DNA from: Pseudomonadota bacterium
GTDB lineage: Bacteria > Pseudomonadota > Gammaproteobacteria > Burkholderiales > Rhodocyclaceae
Reading direction: 5' to 3'
DNA length: 64,000 nucleotides
Assembly (NCBI GenBank): GCA_029776255.1
Contig: JAKOTN010000083.1
Location: 1-64,000 of the forward strand
The notes under the pieces were generated by a model, which saw nothing but the letters and a program-made list of their open reading frames with translations, ran no database searches and was not told the origin of the DNA. Below are positions 1 through 7,057 of the stretch, in pieces. Position numbers and translations under genes: made by a program. Positions within the stretch are counted from its first letter, which is position 1. The number at the start of each line of letters is the position of its first letter.

Positions 1-192
1 GGTACTGCTCAAGCCCTCCTTGCCAGGCAAGGGCTTGCCGGCGTCGCGGGCTGCTTGCGCCAGCCAATTGACAATGGTCTGGCTGGTCGGCCCGAACTCC
101 CGAGACAACTCTTGCGGGCTTCGGCCGGCCTCGGCCAGTTCGACGATCTGTTGGCGAAATTCCGCCGGGTACGGTGGTCTGCTTTTCGGCAT
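1..192 (-). CDS. IS3-type transposase OrfA, partial
   Basis: The minus strand opens with an ATG at 192 and stays open to the window edge (64 codons, C-terminus outside). The protein begins MPKSRPPYPAEFRQQIVELA and continues with a helix-turn-helix pattern (ELSREFGPTSQTIVNWL) and the lysine-rich GKPLPGKEGL stretch. This is the N-terminal DNA-binding half (OrfA) of IS3-family transposases; OrfB would lie to the left of the window. Its ATG is about 30 bases from the decayed IS630-type gene on the other strand, so the two insertion-sequence remnants abut. Whether the full IS3 copy is intact cannot be seen. Confidence 0.8.
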   Translation of the reverse strand, partial: MPKSRPPYPAEFRQQIVELAEAGRSPQELSREFGPTSQTIVNWLAQAARDAGKPLPGKEGLSST

Positions 193-220
193 CTTGGACT
201 CCTTGTTGCGTAAGCATCAG

Positions 221-846
221 GTGTCCACCGAAAAGGGTCAACTCCAACTCCAGCTGATCGAGAAGTCCTACGAGCAGCAACCGGAAGCTGTACAGGCCTG
301 GCTCAATGAGTAATACCCGGAAATTGAGAAGCAAGCCAAGACCGAAGGCGGCCAGTTCCACGAGGGCGATGAGACGGCCTTGGTCAATACCGAGTTGCGC
401 GGTCGTCCATACGGTTGGTGGTGCGCGGCAGAAACTGTCGATGATTGCCACGGTGACGCATCCGTGCAAGACACGCTGGATGATCATTGACGAAGCATTC
501 AACGCCGCCACGCTGATCGAATTCCTTGCAACGCCGAGCAAGGATGCCGGCAAGCAGGTGTTCTTTATTCTCGACAACCTGCGAGTCCGTCACCGCAAGC
601 CAGTCAAGGCATGGGCGGCTGAGCACCAAGACAAGTTTGCACTCTTCTACCTGCCCACCCACAGGCCGGAACTGAATCCGGGAGCGCCCAAACGCAGACC
701 TCAAGCCTGCCATCGGGACGAAAGTGCCACTACGCCCAAAGGCCAAACTAAAACTCGCCGCCATTGATCATATGATCAAGCTCGAACAATCACCCGAGCC
801 GGTCAAGCGCTTCTTCCAAGATCCGCGTGTCGAATATGCGTTTTGA
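221..846 (+). pseudogene. IS630-type DDE transposase, decayed
   Basis: Three reading frames in series encode one IS630-family transposase. The first (from about 221) has EKSYEQQPEAVQAWLNE and is broken by an in-frame TAA at 311-313, then resumes as YPEIEKQAKTEGGQFHEGDE. A deletion and frameshift near 405 lead to the RQKLSMIATVTHPCKTRWMI frame with DEAFNAATLIEF and the ILDNLRV motif. A second frameshift near 685 leads to ADLKPAIGTKVPLRPKAK and the terminal [11 protein letters not shown] with TGA at 844-846. The three acidic catalytic positions (GDE, ILDN, PELNP) can be recognised, but the N-terminal DNA-binding domain is missing. The gene cannot make an active transposase. Confidence 0.85.
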
Positions 847-962
847 AACTTCACACCTTATCTGGCCGGGTCAATAGTGTGTTTTTACACCGGTTGAATA
901 CTGGCGGCTTTTGTGTTTTCTGGCACTCGGAGCTATCATTATGGGTTACTCGGGAGGCGCTT

Positions 963-1991
963 ATGATACAAGTTGGCATTGTCGGCGGTACCGGCTATAC
1001 CGGCGTCGAACTGCTTCGTTTGCTGGCACAGCATTCTGAGGTAGAAATCACGACCATCACTTCCCGTGGCGACGCGGGTACGCCTGTCGCCAGCATGTTC
1101 CCGAGTCTGCGAAGACGTCTGAAGTTAAAATTCGAAGACCCGGCGACGGCTAATCTCAAAGCATGCGATGTCGTTTTTTTCGCCACCCCGAATGGCATTG
1201 CCATGCAACAGGCACCCGCGTTGCTTGATGCCGGAGTGCGTGTGATTGACCTAGCGGCCGACTTCAGGATCAAGAATGTCGCTGAGTGGGAACACTGGTA
1301 TGGAATGCCGCACGCATGCCCTGAATGGGTTGCCAAAGCGGTTTATGGACTCCCGGAACATAACCGCGCAGCCATTCGTAATGCCCGTCTCGTGGCAAAC
1401 CCCGGCTGTTACCCGACGGCGGTACAACTGGGCTTCATGCCTTTAATCGAAGCGGGCTTGATCGATAAAAATCATTTGGTGGCCGATGCAAAATCAGGCG
1501 TTTCCGGCGCCGGACGCAAGGCCGAACTAGCGGCCCTCTTTGCGGAAGCCGCGGATAACTTCAAAGCTTACGGCGTCCCAGGACACAGACATTTACCCGA
1601 AATCCGGCAAGGGCTTTCGATAATGGCCGGCGGTTCTGTCGAACTCACTTTCGTACCACATCTAACACCCTTGATACGCGGCATTCATGCCACGCTTTAC
1701 GGGCGAATCACGCATGAAACGGATTTTCAGGATCTGTACGAAACGCGTTACGACAGCGAGCCTTTCGTAGACGTCATGCCAGAGGGATCGCATCCAGACA
1801 CCCGTTCCGTACGTGCCGCAAACACATGTCGCATAGCCGTCCATCGCCCTCAAAAAGGCAACGTTCTGGTCATACTTTCGGTGATCGACAATTTGGTGAA
1901 AGGCGCCGCCGGTCAAGCGGTGCAAAATATGAACATTATGTTCGGTTTAAAGGAAACGGAAGGGTTATTTCAGTTGGCTGTACTGCCGTAA
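963..1991 (+). CDS. argC: N-acetyl-gamma-glutamyl-phosphate reductase
   Basis: Catalyses the NADPH-dependent reduction of N-acetyl-glutamyl-5-phosphate to the semialdehyde in arginine biosynthesis, in the cytosol. The 342-residue length is normal for the long ArgC class. The N-terminal Rossmann motif [10 protein letters not shown] (residues 5-14) and the active-site motif NPGCYPT with catalytic Cys149 are both intact, as is PGHRHLPEI later on. The frame is open further upstream, but the ATG at 963 is preferred because GGGAGG stands about 7 bases before it and the protein then begins directly with the nucleotide-binding strand. It stands alone between IS remnants and erpA. Confidence 0.95.
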   Translation: MIQVGIVGGTGYTGVELLRLLAQHSEVEITTITSRGDAGTPVASMFPSLRRRLKLKFEDPATANLKACDVVFFATPNGIAMQQAPALLDAGVRVIDLAADFRIKNVAEWEHWYGMPHACPEWVAKAVYGLPEHNRAAIRNARLVANPGCYPTAVQLGFMPLIEAGLIDKNHLVADAKSGVSGAGRKAELAALFAEAADNFKAYGVPGHRHLPEIRQGLSIMAGGSVELTFVPHLTPLIRGIHATLYGRITHETDFQDLYETRYDSEPFVDVMPEGSHPDTRSVRAANTCRIAVHRPQKGNVLVILSVIDNLVKGAAGQAVQNMNIMFGLKETEGLFQLAVLP

Positions 1992-2197
1992 GAATAAAAT
2001 TTCTTGAACTCTCGCGAAAATATCGGGTCAGATCAAGCCACGACTTAGGACTTGCAGCCCGAAAGCTCACACTTAACTCACTCAAATGGCGTGCTGATGC
2101 ACGCCTTAGACCACGACCGGTGGAAATTCAGCCTAATTTCGATGATCATGATCCTATCGAGATAATTTGGTTTTTCAACCTTCAGGAGAATTGTGTA
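1992..2197. other. argC-erpA intergenic region
   Basis: About 200 bases without a convincing gene. A reading frame that overlaps the argC end runs through it in phase with erpA, but it has no family-like sequence before the erpA ATG, so it is taken as leader. A promoter for erpA is expected here, but I could not single one out. Confidence 0.4.
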
Positions 2198-2548
2198 ATG
2201 AATGCAGCAACCGAAATTCCATTGCCTTTTGTATTCACCGACAGCGCAGCCGGAAAAGTAAAGGAATTAATCGAAGAAGAAGGCAACCCGGATTTAAAGC
2301 TGCGCGTCTTCGTAACAGGCGGTGGCTGCTCGGGCTTTCAATATGGGTTTACTTTCGACGAGGTCGCCAACGATGATGACACCGCCTTGGAAAAAAATGG
2401 CGTCACTTTGCTAATCGATCCAATGAGTTACCAATATTTGGTTGGCGCGGAAATCGACTACACCGATGGTCTGGAAGGATCGCAGTTTGTAATCAAGAAT
2501 CCGAACGCTTCTTCCACCTGCGGTTGCGGATCATCGTTCTCGGTATAA
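2198..2548 (+). CDS. erpA: Iron-sulfur cluster insertion protein ErpA
   Basis: A-type Fe-S carrier that hands clusters to apoproteins, including enzymes of isoprenoid synthesis and respiration. The 116-residue protein carries the three conserved cysteines: Cys44 in [10 protein letters not shown], and Cys108 and Cys110 in STCGCGSSF. The [18 protein letters not shown] and [14 protein letters not shown] blocks are typical of the ErpA branch rather than IscA. The ATG at 2198 follows AGGAGA with 8 bases between and is preferred over longer in-frame starts that run back into argC. A strong hairpin terminator follows. Confidence 0.95.
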   Translation: MNAATEIPLPFVFTDSAAGKVKELIEEEGNPDLKLRVFVTGGGCSGFQYGFTFDEVANDDDTALEKNGVTLLIDPMSYQYLVGAEIDYTDGLEGSQFVIKNPNASSTCGCGSSFSV

Positions 2549-2568
2549 ATCACCACCAGCACACAAGG

Positions 2569-2617
2569 AAATCGGAATAAGCGAAGCGGCCAGTCCGCGT
2601 CGCTTATTCCGATTTTT
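2569..2617. terminator. Bidirectional terminator between erpA and ppiD
   Basis: A nearly perfect stem of about 20 bp (AAATCGGAATAAGCGA, then GCGG, pairing with CCGC and TCGCTTATTCCGATTT; loop ccagt). It ends in TTTTT on the plus strand and has an AAAT-rich other flank, so it can serve both erpA and the convergent ppiD. Confidence 0.85.
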
Positions 2618-2685
2618 CGTTGGCTGGCTTCTCCTGGCCAACAGGAATTATTTTCGGCAACAGAACAAAATGCTTTAAACCAATA

Positions 2686-4596
2686 CTAGCGCTCCTTGCT
2701 GGTTAGCATTGCGGCATTGATGTCGACTTTGTAACGCAGACGCAGTGCCGCCAAATAGGCGCCGAAGTCTTCCTGCCCAAGAATTCTTCCATATTCGTGC
2801 TGCATGGTTTTGCGCTGATTGCCGTCTGCTTTTTCGGCCAGATTGTTCACCTTCACGATTTTGTACAGCATGTAACCACCATCGGCTTCGATGCCAACGT
2901 ACGCAGGCAATTTCTGAGTAGCGGTACGGAATATCGCTTTGACAGCCCCGGGTGGCCAGGCCCGCTCGTCACGACGGGACAGCGTTTTGCTCGCCTCCCA
3001 AGCCAGATTGTTATCCATTCCTTGCTGCAACTCGTGTAATTTGGCCTCTCCAAACTTTCGCGCCAGCGCCGAGGCTTCCTGCGCCCTGAGCAGCGACTCA
3101 ATCTCAAGCTTAACGCTATCGAAAGACCTGTTGCTCGCTGGCTTGTAGTCGACAATTCTCGCGGCAATCAGCGTATTTGGCGCAATTTCAACGGCTTCGG
3201 CATTACGTTTTCCTTTAATTGCATCATCCGAGAATAATGATTTCAGGATTTTCGAATTACCCAACGGCCCGAGCGTGGCGACAACTTCCGGCGCCGGGCT
3301 GCGAGGTAACCAGGCCGATTGTTGGATTTTGAGCTTGAATCTGTCGGCAACCGGCTGCAAGCTGTCCGGCTGCTCATAAACCATGTTGCTAAACGCTTCC
3401 GCCGCCTCGGCAAACTGCCTGGAGGCGGCTTGCCGCTTTAGCTCGTCTGAAATTTCCGGGCGAACCTCAGCCAGGGTACGCTCTTTTCCGCCTTTAATAC
3501 CGGTTAACTTGATGATGTGGTACCCGAATTCCGATTGCACCAATCCTGAAATTTCGTTCTCGCGCAATTTCAGAACAGCCTCCTCAAAAGGCTTGACCAT
3601 CATGCCGCGCCCAAAATACCCGAGATCTCCTCCCTTTTGGGCCGAGCCTTGATCTTCAGAATACTGTTTGGCTAGCTCAGAAAATTTCGTTGGTGTTTGC
3701 TGAACCTCCTTGAAAACTTTCTCAGCCTTGGCCTTGGCTTTTTCCTTTTCCGCCTCACCACCACCAGCAACAATCAAAATATGACTGGCACGCCGCTCCT
3801 CGGCCTGCCGATAACGATCTTTGTGACTTTCGTACCATGCCACCACGTCGGCATCGCTGACATTGACTTGGTCGCGCAGGGAATCCTGGGAGAGAACCAA
3901 ATATTCGGCTTTCACCTGCTCCGCGATCTCAAAACGCTTGGCGTTATCTTGGTAATATTTTTGAACGGCGACAGGATCGATTTTCACTTGGGTAGTGAAT
4001 TGTTCTGAAGAAATGCGCGCCGCCGCAACTTGCCGCTCCTCCAGTTCAATGCGCAACATCGCCTCGGCACCGCTATTGCCGACCATCGAGGTATCGCTGA
4101 TGGCGCCTGCCAGTTGTTGCAACGTCAAATCCTGGCGCAACTGCGCTTCGAATTGCGCCTGCGACATGCCTTGGCCTGCCAGCGCCGTCTGATAGCGCGC
4201 CAACGAGAATTGACCATTTTCCTGCAACGCAGGAATTTTGGCGATGAACGCTCGCAATTGTTGGTCGCTGGTGCCTAGCCCACCTTTTGCCGCTTCCAAA
4301 AGCAACAGACGCTGATCGACCAAACCATTAAGGACAGTCAGCTTCGCCTCCAGAGTGTTCAGCGCTTCCGGGCGGAATTTGTCTCCAAGCGCCTGACGCA
4401 GACGGTCTTGCTGGGAGCGCCATGCCTGTTCGAATTGTTGCATGGAAATTTTTGAATCGCCGACCTTGGCGAGATCAGTTCCCGCACCCGTGTTGCGGAC
4501 ATAAGAGTCAATACCCCAAAAGGCAAAGGGCAAGGTAATCAGTCCAAGAAAAATCTGGACGATTCTCTTGTTATTGCGAACGTTGTCGAAAAACAT
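2686..4596 (-). CDS. ppiD: Peptidyl-prolyl cis-trans isomerase PpiD-like periplasmic chaperone
   Basis: A 636-residue inner-membrane-anchored periplasmic folding factor for exported proteins. The N-terminus is a short cytosolic segment with one membrane helix (about residues 12-30, IVQIFLGLITLPFAFWGI), followed by a SurA-N-like chaperone domain with VGDSKISMQQFEQAWR and GLVDQRLLLLEAAK. A single parvulin (PpiC) domain runs from about 270 to 365 (RASHILIVAGG through GYFGRGMMVKPFEEAVL and FGYHIIKLTG). A long helical C-terminal region follows. The ATG at 4596 gives the usual MFFDNVRNNKR start. The gene lies just beyond the left end of the tRNA-Asp island, which has separated it from tRNA-Asp. Confidence 0.92.
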   Translation of the reverse strand: MFFDNVRNNKRIVQIFLGLITLPFAFWGIDSYVRNTGAGTDLAKVGDSKISMQQFEQAWRSQQDRLRQALGDKFRPEALNTLEAKLTVLNGLVDQRLLLLEAAKGGLGTSDQQLRAFIAKIPALQENGQFSLARYQTALAGQGMSQAQFEAQLRQDLTLQQLAGAISDTSMVGNSGAEAMLRIELEERQVAAARISSEQFTTQVKIDPVAVQKYYQDNAKRFEIAEQVKAEYLVLSQDSLRDQVNVSDADVVAWYESHKDRYRQAEERRASHILIVAGGGEAEKEKAKAKAEKVFKEVQQTPTKFSELAKQYSEDQGSAQKGGDLGYFGRGMMVKPFEEAVLKLRENEISGLVQSEFGYHIIKLTGIKGGKERTLAEVRPEISDELKRQAASRQFAEAAEAFSNMVYEQPDSLQPVADRFKLKIQQSAWLPRSPAPEVVATLGPLGNSKILKSLFSDDAIKGKRNAEAVEIAPNTLIAARIVDYKPASNRSFDSVKLEIESLLRAQEASALARKFGEAKLHELQQGMDNNLAWEASKTLSRRDERAWPPGAVKAIFRTATQKLPAYVGIEADGGYMLYKIVKVNNLAEKADGNQRKTMQHEYGRILGQEDFGAYLAALRLRYKVDINAAMLTSKER

Positions 4597-4635
4597 GGTC
4601 GTAGCTCGCTATTTCGTAAAACAGAACACGGAAAC

Positions 4636-4661
4636 AAAAAAGGCGAACTTTCGTTCGCCCT
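4636..4661 (-). terminator. Terminator of the original tRNA-Asp transcript
   Basis: On the minus strand GGGCGAAC-GAAA-GTTCGCC is followed by TTTTTTGTTT. It lies just left of the 20-bp tRNA 3'-end repeat, where the terminator of tRNA-Asp would have been before the island inserted. Confidence 0.7.
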
Positions 4662-4668
4662 TCGGCTA

Positions 4669-4688
4669 TGGCGGAGTGGACGGGGCTC
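4669..4688 (-). repeat. Left attachment repeat, tRNA-Asp 3'-end copy
   Basis: Twenty bases identical to the T-arm/acceptor 3' end plus CCA of tRNA-Asp (10230-10249). Identity ends abruptly on both sides: A versus T before it, and TCCCGG versus GAACCC after it. This is the expected displaced tRNA end left by site-specific integration. Confidence 0.85.
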
Positions 4689-4747
4689 TCCCGGACTCCA
4701 TCAAAACCTGTTGATTTTCCTAAGAAAAATCTTTGGCGACGTTACAA

Positions 4748-4787
4748 GTGTCCCGAAAAAAACGGTACCCCTTGTTGTGACACCTGT
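4748..4787. promoter_or_regulatory. Possible integrase arm sites, left end
   Basis: GTGTCCC (4748-4754) is the complement of GGGACAC, and GTGACACCTGT (4777-4787) matches GGGACACCTGT at 10168-10178 in 10 of 11 bases. The same motif family at both ends of the element suggests recombinase or accessory binding sites; this is inference. Confidence 0.35.
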
Positions 4788-4935
4788 CATTGTAGCCGGA
4801 TCGCTGGTGCTTGCGTACTGCTTTCCCCGTCTTCTAGATCGCCTTGGCTGTCGCCGGTCCCCGGACCTCACAGCTTGAGAAACGGGCGAGCCGTTCAGCC
4901 TCACGGCAACCACAAGAAGGGGGAAAACTGGCCTG

Positions 4936-4972
4936 CTTTGTTTGTGGGACTGGAACAGTCACAGAAACAAAG
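4936..4972. repeat. Long imperfect hairpin, 17-bp arms with 3-nt loop
   Basis: Arms 4936-4952 and 4956-4972 pair in 15 of 17 positions around a GAA loop (outer part CTTTGTTT / AAACAAAG). There is no T-run after it, so it is not a simple terminator. It lies in the 510-base gene-free left end of the element (4689-5201) and could be a secondary-structure signal for single-stranded DNA processing. Confidence 0.5.
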
Positions 4973-5061
4973 TAGGTGCTCCCGGCAGGGAAATATCGCA
5001 GACGGATCACGAAGTGAAGTCAAAGCAAGCTCGTCTTGCTTCCGGCTTATAGGCCCCCGCC

Positions 5062-5091
5062 AGGACCTCCGGTAGGACCTCCGGTAGGACC
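5062..5091. repeat. 12-bp tandem repeat, 2.5 copies
   Basis: The unit AGGACCTCCGGT occurs at 5062-5073 and 5074-5085, with a partial third copy AGGACC at 5086-5091. It is about 110 bases upstream of the relaxase gene and close to the candidate oriT. It might be a protein-binding iteron, but two and a half copies are too few to be sure. Confidence 0.55.
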
Positions 5092-5113
5092 GCGCTTATG
5101 GAACGAAGTGTAA

Positions 5114-5140
5114 TAAGCATAGTCGGTCACTATGAGAGGG
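5114..5140 (+). promoter_or_regulatory. oriT: Candidate origin of transfer (MobV type)
   Basis: CATAGT (5118-5123) and ACTATG (5129-5134) form a 6-bp inverted repeat with a five-base spacer cggtc, preceded by AAG and lying 68 bases upstream of the MobV start. MobV relaxases such as that of pMV158 nick at a short hairpin with an AAGTATAGTG-like arm just upstream of their own gene. Size, position and the AAG-ATAGT core fit, but the nick site is inferred. Confidence 0.5.
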
Positions 5141-5201
5141 AGGAATATTGACTCTGCAATAAAAAACGCTAGGATAAATAAATAACAACAAGAAGAAAAT
5201 A

Positions 5202-6347
5202 ATGTCCTATCAGTTTATTCATTTCGATTCATATGCCCGCGAGGGATCAAAGCAAAGCAAAACAGTCACCAAGAAAAACGGCGACAAAATAACTACCACA
5301 AAACAGGTAAAAAGCATTCGCCAAATTTTGGAAGAGCAGGCGAGAATCGAGGCGGCTTGTCCGCATATTGATCATCCTCGTCGCCCCGGATTGCTTTATG
5401 GTGTCCCACCGATGGAGGTTCTCCCAATGGTGGAAGACTGGGCAGATAATGCCAAAGATGCCCAAGGCAGAAAATTAAGAAAAGACGGTCTATGTGCTCT
5501 GGTTGGGGTGGCTTCTCTTCCTCGTGAAATGGAAGACGATTTCCCACAATTTGCGGAGGACACTCTTGCTTGGCTAAAAGAAAAATATGGGGATCGCCTT
5601 AAATCAGTCGTCGTTCACGATGATGAAGCCCACCCCCATTTACATTTTACGGTCGTTCCTCGCATTGGTGAGCGATTTGATGATATTCACGACGGCTACA
5701 AGGCAAGCAAGCAGGCGAAACAAGAAGGCAGAAAGAAGGGGGAGCAAAATCTTGCCTATATTGAGGCAATGAGAGCCGTACAGGACGATTTCAGCAACAG
5801 GGTTGCTATGGGCCACGGCTTGACCCGAATTGGTCCAGGTCGTCGCCGTTTAACTCGTGATCAATGGAAGGCAGAAAAGGCACAGGCTCGATTTTTTGCC
5901 AATGCCAAGGCTGTTGCCAAGGTCGCCAGCAAACAGGGCTATAAAGACGGCATTCACAAAGCAGAAGAAAAAGCCAAAGCAATCATTCAGGAAGCACAGG
6001 AACAAGCCAAGGGACTGGGCTCCAAGATTGGTGGCTGGCTCGCTGGTTTGGCTGGTGCTTGGCACAAACCGACCGCCGAAGTATTGGCAGAGGTAGAAAA
6101 GGCGAAGCAGGAAACAGACAAGGAAAAAAAGAAGACTGAAGCCTATGCCCAAAAAGCCAAGAAATGGGCTGATCAGCGAGTGGCTACCGTTGGCAACCAG
6201 ATCACCCTACAAAAAGGAAAAACCAAGGAATTGGAAAGGGACTTGGAAAAGGAACAGGAAAAATCCAAGGAACTGGGTGCGGTCGTTGCTTGGTACGAGA
6301 AACGATTCGGCAAAACTCCCGATAATTTCCAGAAGTTAAAGAAATAA
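5202..6347 (+). CDS. MobV-family (Mob/Pre) relaxase
   Basis: A plasmid mobilization relaxase, which would nick the oriT and pilot one strand during conjugative transfer with a helper system. The 381-residue protein opens with the MobV motif YQFIHFDSYAREGSKQ and has the metal-binding histidine motif HDDEAHPHLHFTVVP (residues 139-153). The C-terminal 180 residues are a lysine/glutamate-rich coiled coil with an alanine-tryptophan hydrophobic patch (IGGWLAGLAGAWHK), usual for this family's multimerization region. It is the only gene on the plus strand with clear transfer function in the element and is followed by a weak terminator. The ATG lacks a strong ribosome binding site (AAGAAG about 7 bases upstream). 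Confidence 0.9.
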   Translation: MSYQFIHFDSYAREGSKQSKTVTKKNGDKITTTKQVKSIRQILEEQARIEAACPHIDHPRRPGLLYGVPPMEVLPMVEDWADNAKDAQGRKLRKDGLCALVGVASLPREMEDDFPQFAEDTLAWLKEKYGDRLKSVVVHDDEAHPHLHFTVVPRIGERFDDIHDGYKASKQAKQEGRKKGEQNLAYIEAMRAVQDDFSNRVAMGHGLTRIGPGRRRLTRDQWKAEKAQARFFANAKAVAKVASKQGYKDGIHKAEEKAKAIIQEAQEQAKGLGSKIGGWLAGLAGAWHKPTAEVLAEVEKAKQETDKEKKKTEAYAQKAKKWADQRVATVGNQITLQKGKTKELERDLEKEQEKSKELGAVVAWYEKRFGKTPDNFQKLKK

Positions 6348-6376
6348 GGAAAATTCCGCCGTTTCCTTTTTTATTT
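6346..6376 (+). terminator. Terminator of the relaxase gene
   Basis: AAGGAAA (6346-6352) pairs with TTTCCTT (6362-6368), followed by a T-rich run, directly at the relaxase stop codon. Confidence 0.55.
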
Positions 6377-6890
6377 ACTATCGTAAAAACTGCCATACGG
6401 GTCTTCTTTGCAGGAGTACTATTTATTCATTTATGCTTTATGTACTCTTTATTTTTGTTGTACAAAGACCTTGCCTTCACCGTGCTATCACACGGTTCCG
6501 GCAAAGTCTTACCCTACCCTAATTCTTGAAATAATTTTGGGCTGGACTTTACCGGGTTGTTAACCGTGTGATAGCTACCACATAGCACCGGACGGAAAAT
6601 AAGTAACCATTTCCGTTTAGCAAGTTCGTTCCGTTACTGGAACAGTTGGGGGGTCTTGCTCTGTCTTCCCTGTGGCTTTCCAACTTCACCGTTCTAGCCT
6701 ACTTGATAATTTAACTACCTGCCACTCAATGCCTTTTCCAGTTGCCAGACTGCTATTAAATCAACCTGGTTATTTTTACCTGCGCCTGTTTTGCGACCAT
6801 TTGCCTGACAACTTCCGAACCGAGAGAATTAACCGACGAATAAAAAATTGCCTTACCACACAGCAAGACAATCTAATTTAACTCGACATA
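6377..6890. other. Gene-free structured region of the element
   Basis: About 500 bases without a convincing gene. It contains the 92-base inverted repeat, a smaller hairpin ACGGAAA...TTTCCGT (about 6592-6616) and GTTCC-gttact-GGAAC at 6628-6643. A 69-codon plus-strand frame at 6672-6881 has no ribosome binding site or family resemblance and is not called. The density of inverted repeats suggests an origin or regulatory region. Confidence 0.5.
6484..6575. repeat. 92-base inverted-repeat structure
   Basis: GCTATCACACGGTT at 6484-6497 is perfectly complementary to AACCGTGTGATAGC at 6562-6575. Inside it a second pair, CCGGCAAAGTC (6498-6508) and GACTTTACCGG (6545-6555), matches in 10 of 11 bases. 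Together they make a two-tier cruciform around an AT-rich loop. No ribosomal or tRNA signature is present. It could be an origin-like element or a structured RNA; function is unknown. Confidence 0.65.
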
Positions 6891-6918
6891 TTGACAATTT
6901 TCAAAAATCAAATATGAT
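6891..6918 (+). promoter_or_regulatory. Sigma-70 promoter of the small transcription unit
   Basis: TTGACA at 6891-6896 is a perfect -35 box; TATGAT at 6913-6918 is a five-of-six -10 box, with 16 bases between. It points rightwards into the short unit that ends at the 7014-7049 hairpin. Confidence 0.7.
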
Positions 6919-6945
6919 TAATTTGCTTATGGTGGTTTACTTATA

Positions 6946-7047
6946 ATGAAGATTTACAGATTGTCAATAGGTAGCCAGTTAAATCCGGGTGGTGCCGATT
7001 TAACAAGAGAAACAAAAAAGCCAGTCAATGACTGGCTTTCTCTTTAA
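6946..7047 (+). CDS. Possible 33-residue peptide
   Basis: ATG at 6946 opens 33 codons (MKIYRLSIGSQLNPGG..., ending NDWLSL) that stop at TAA 7045-7047, inside the terminator hairpin. A weak GGTGG lies 10 bases before the start. I know no family for it. For translation: a strong promoter immediately upstream and a frame filling the transcript. Against it: the overlap of the last third with the terminator stem, which may explain the frame's composition, and the weak ribosome binding site. Confidence 0.3.
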   Translation: MKIYRLSIGSQLNPGGADLTRETKKPVNDWLSL

Positions 7048-7049
7048 TT
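7014..7049. terminator. Bidirectional terminator
   Basis: AAAGCCAGTCA and TGACTGGCTTT form an 11-bp stem with almost no loop. On the minus strand it is followed by TTTTTTGTTT after the lipoprotein gene; on the plus strand by TTTCTCTTT after the small unit. Confidence 0.8.
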
Positions 7050-7057
7050 TCTCTTAA

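Larger units (their letters stand above)
6925..7049 (+). ncRNA. Candidate ~120-nt small RNA / short mRNA
   Basis: A good promoter (6891-6918) and a hairpin terminator (about 7014-7049) define a transcript of roughly 120 nucleotides between the relaxase and the convergent lipoprotein gene. It could be a small regulatory RNA or the messenger for the 33-codon frame at 6946-7047. Transcript ends are estimates from the promoter and terminator only. Confidence 0.45.

Noticed and set aside
4669..4745. Second tRNA-Asp gene at the left end of the island
   Set aside because: Only the 20 terminal bases match; no D arm or anticodon arm follows, so it is an att repeat.
5062..5091. CRISPR-like array
   Set aside because: Only 2.5 contiguous 12-bp units with no spacers; no cas genes anywhere in the window.
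6672..6881. 69-codon frame in the gene-free part of the tRNA-Asp element
   Set aside because: No ribosome binding site and unusual composition; the region is dominated by inverted repeats.
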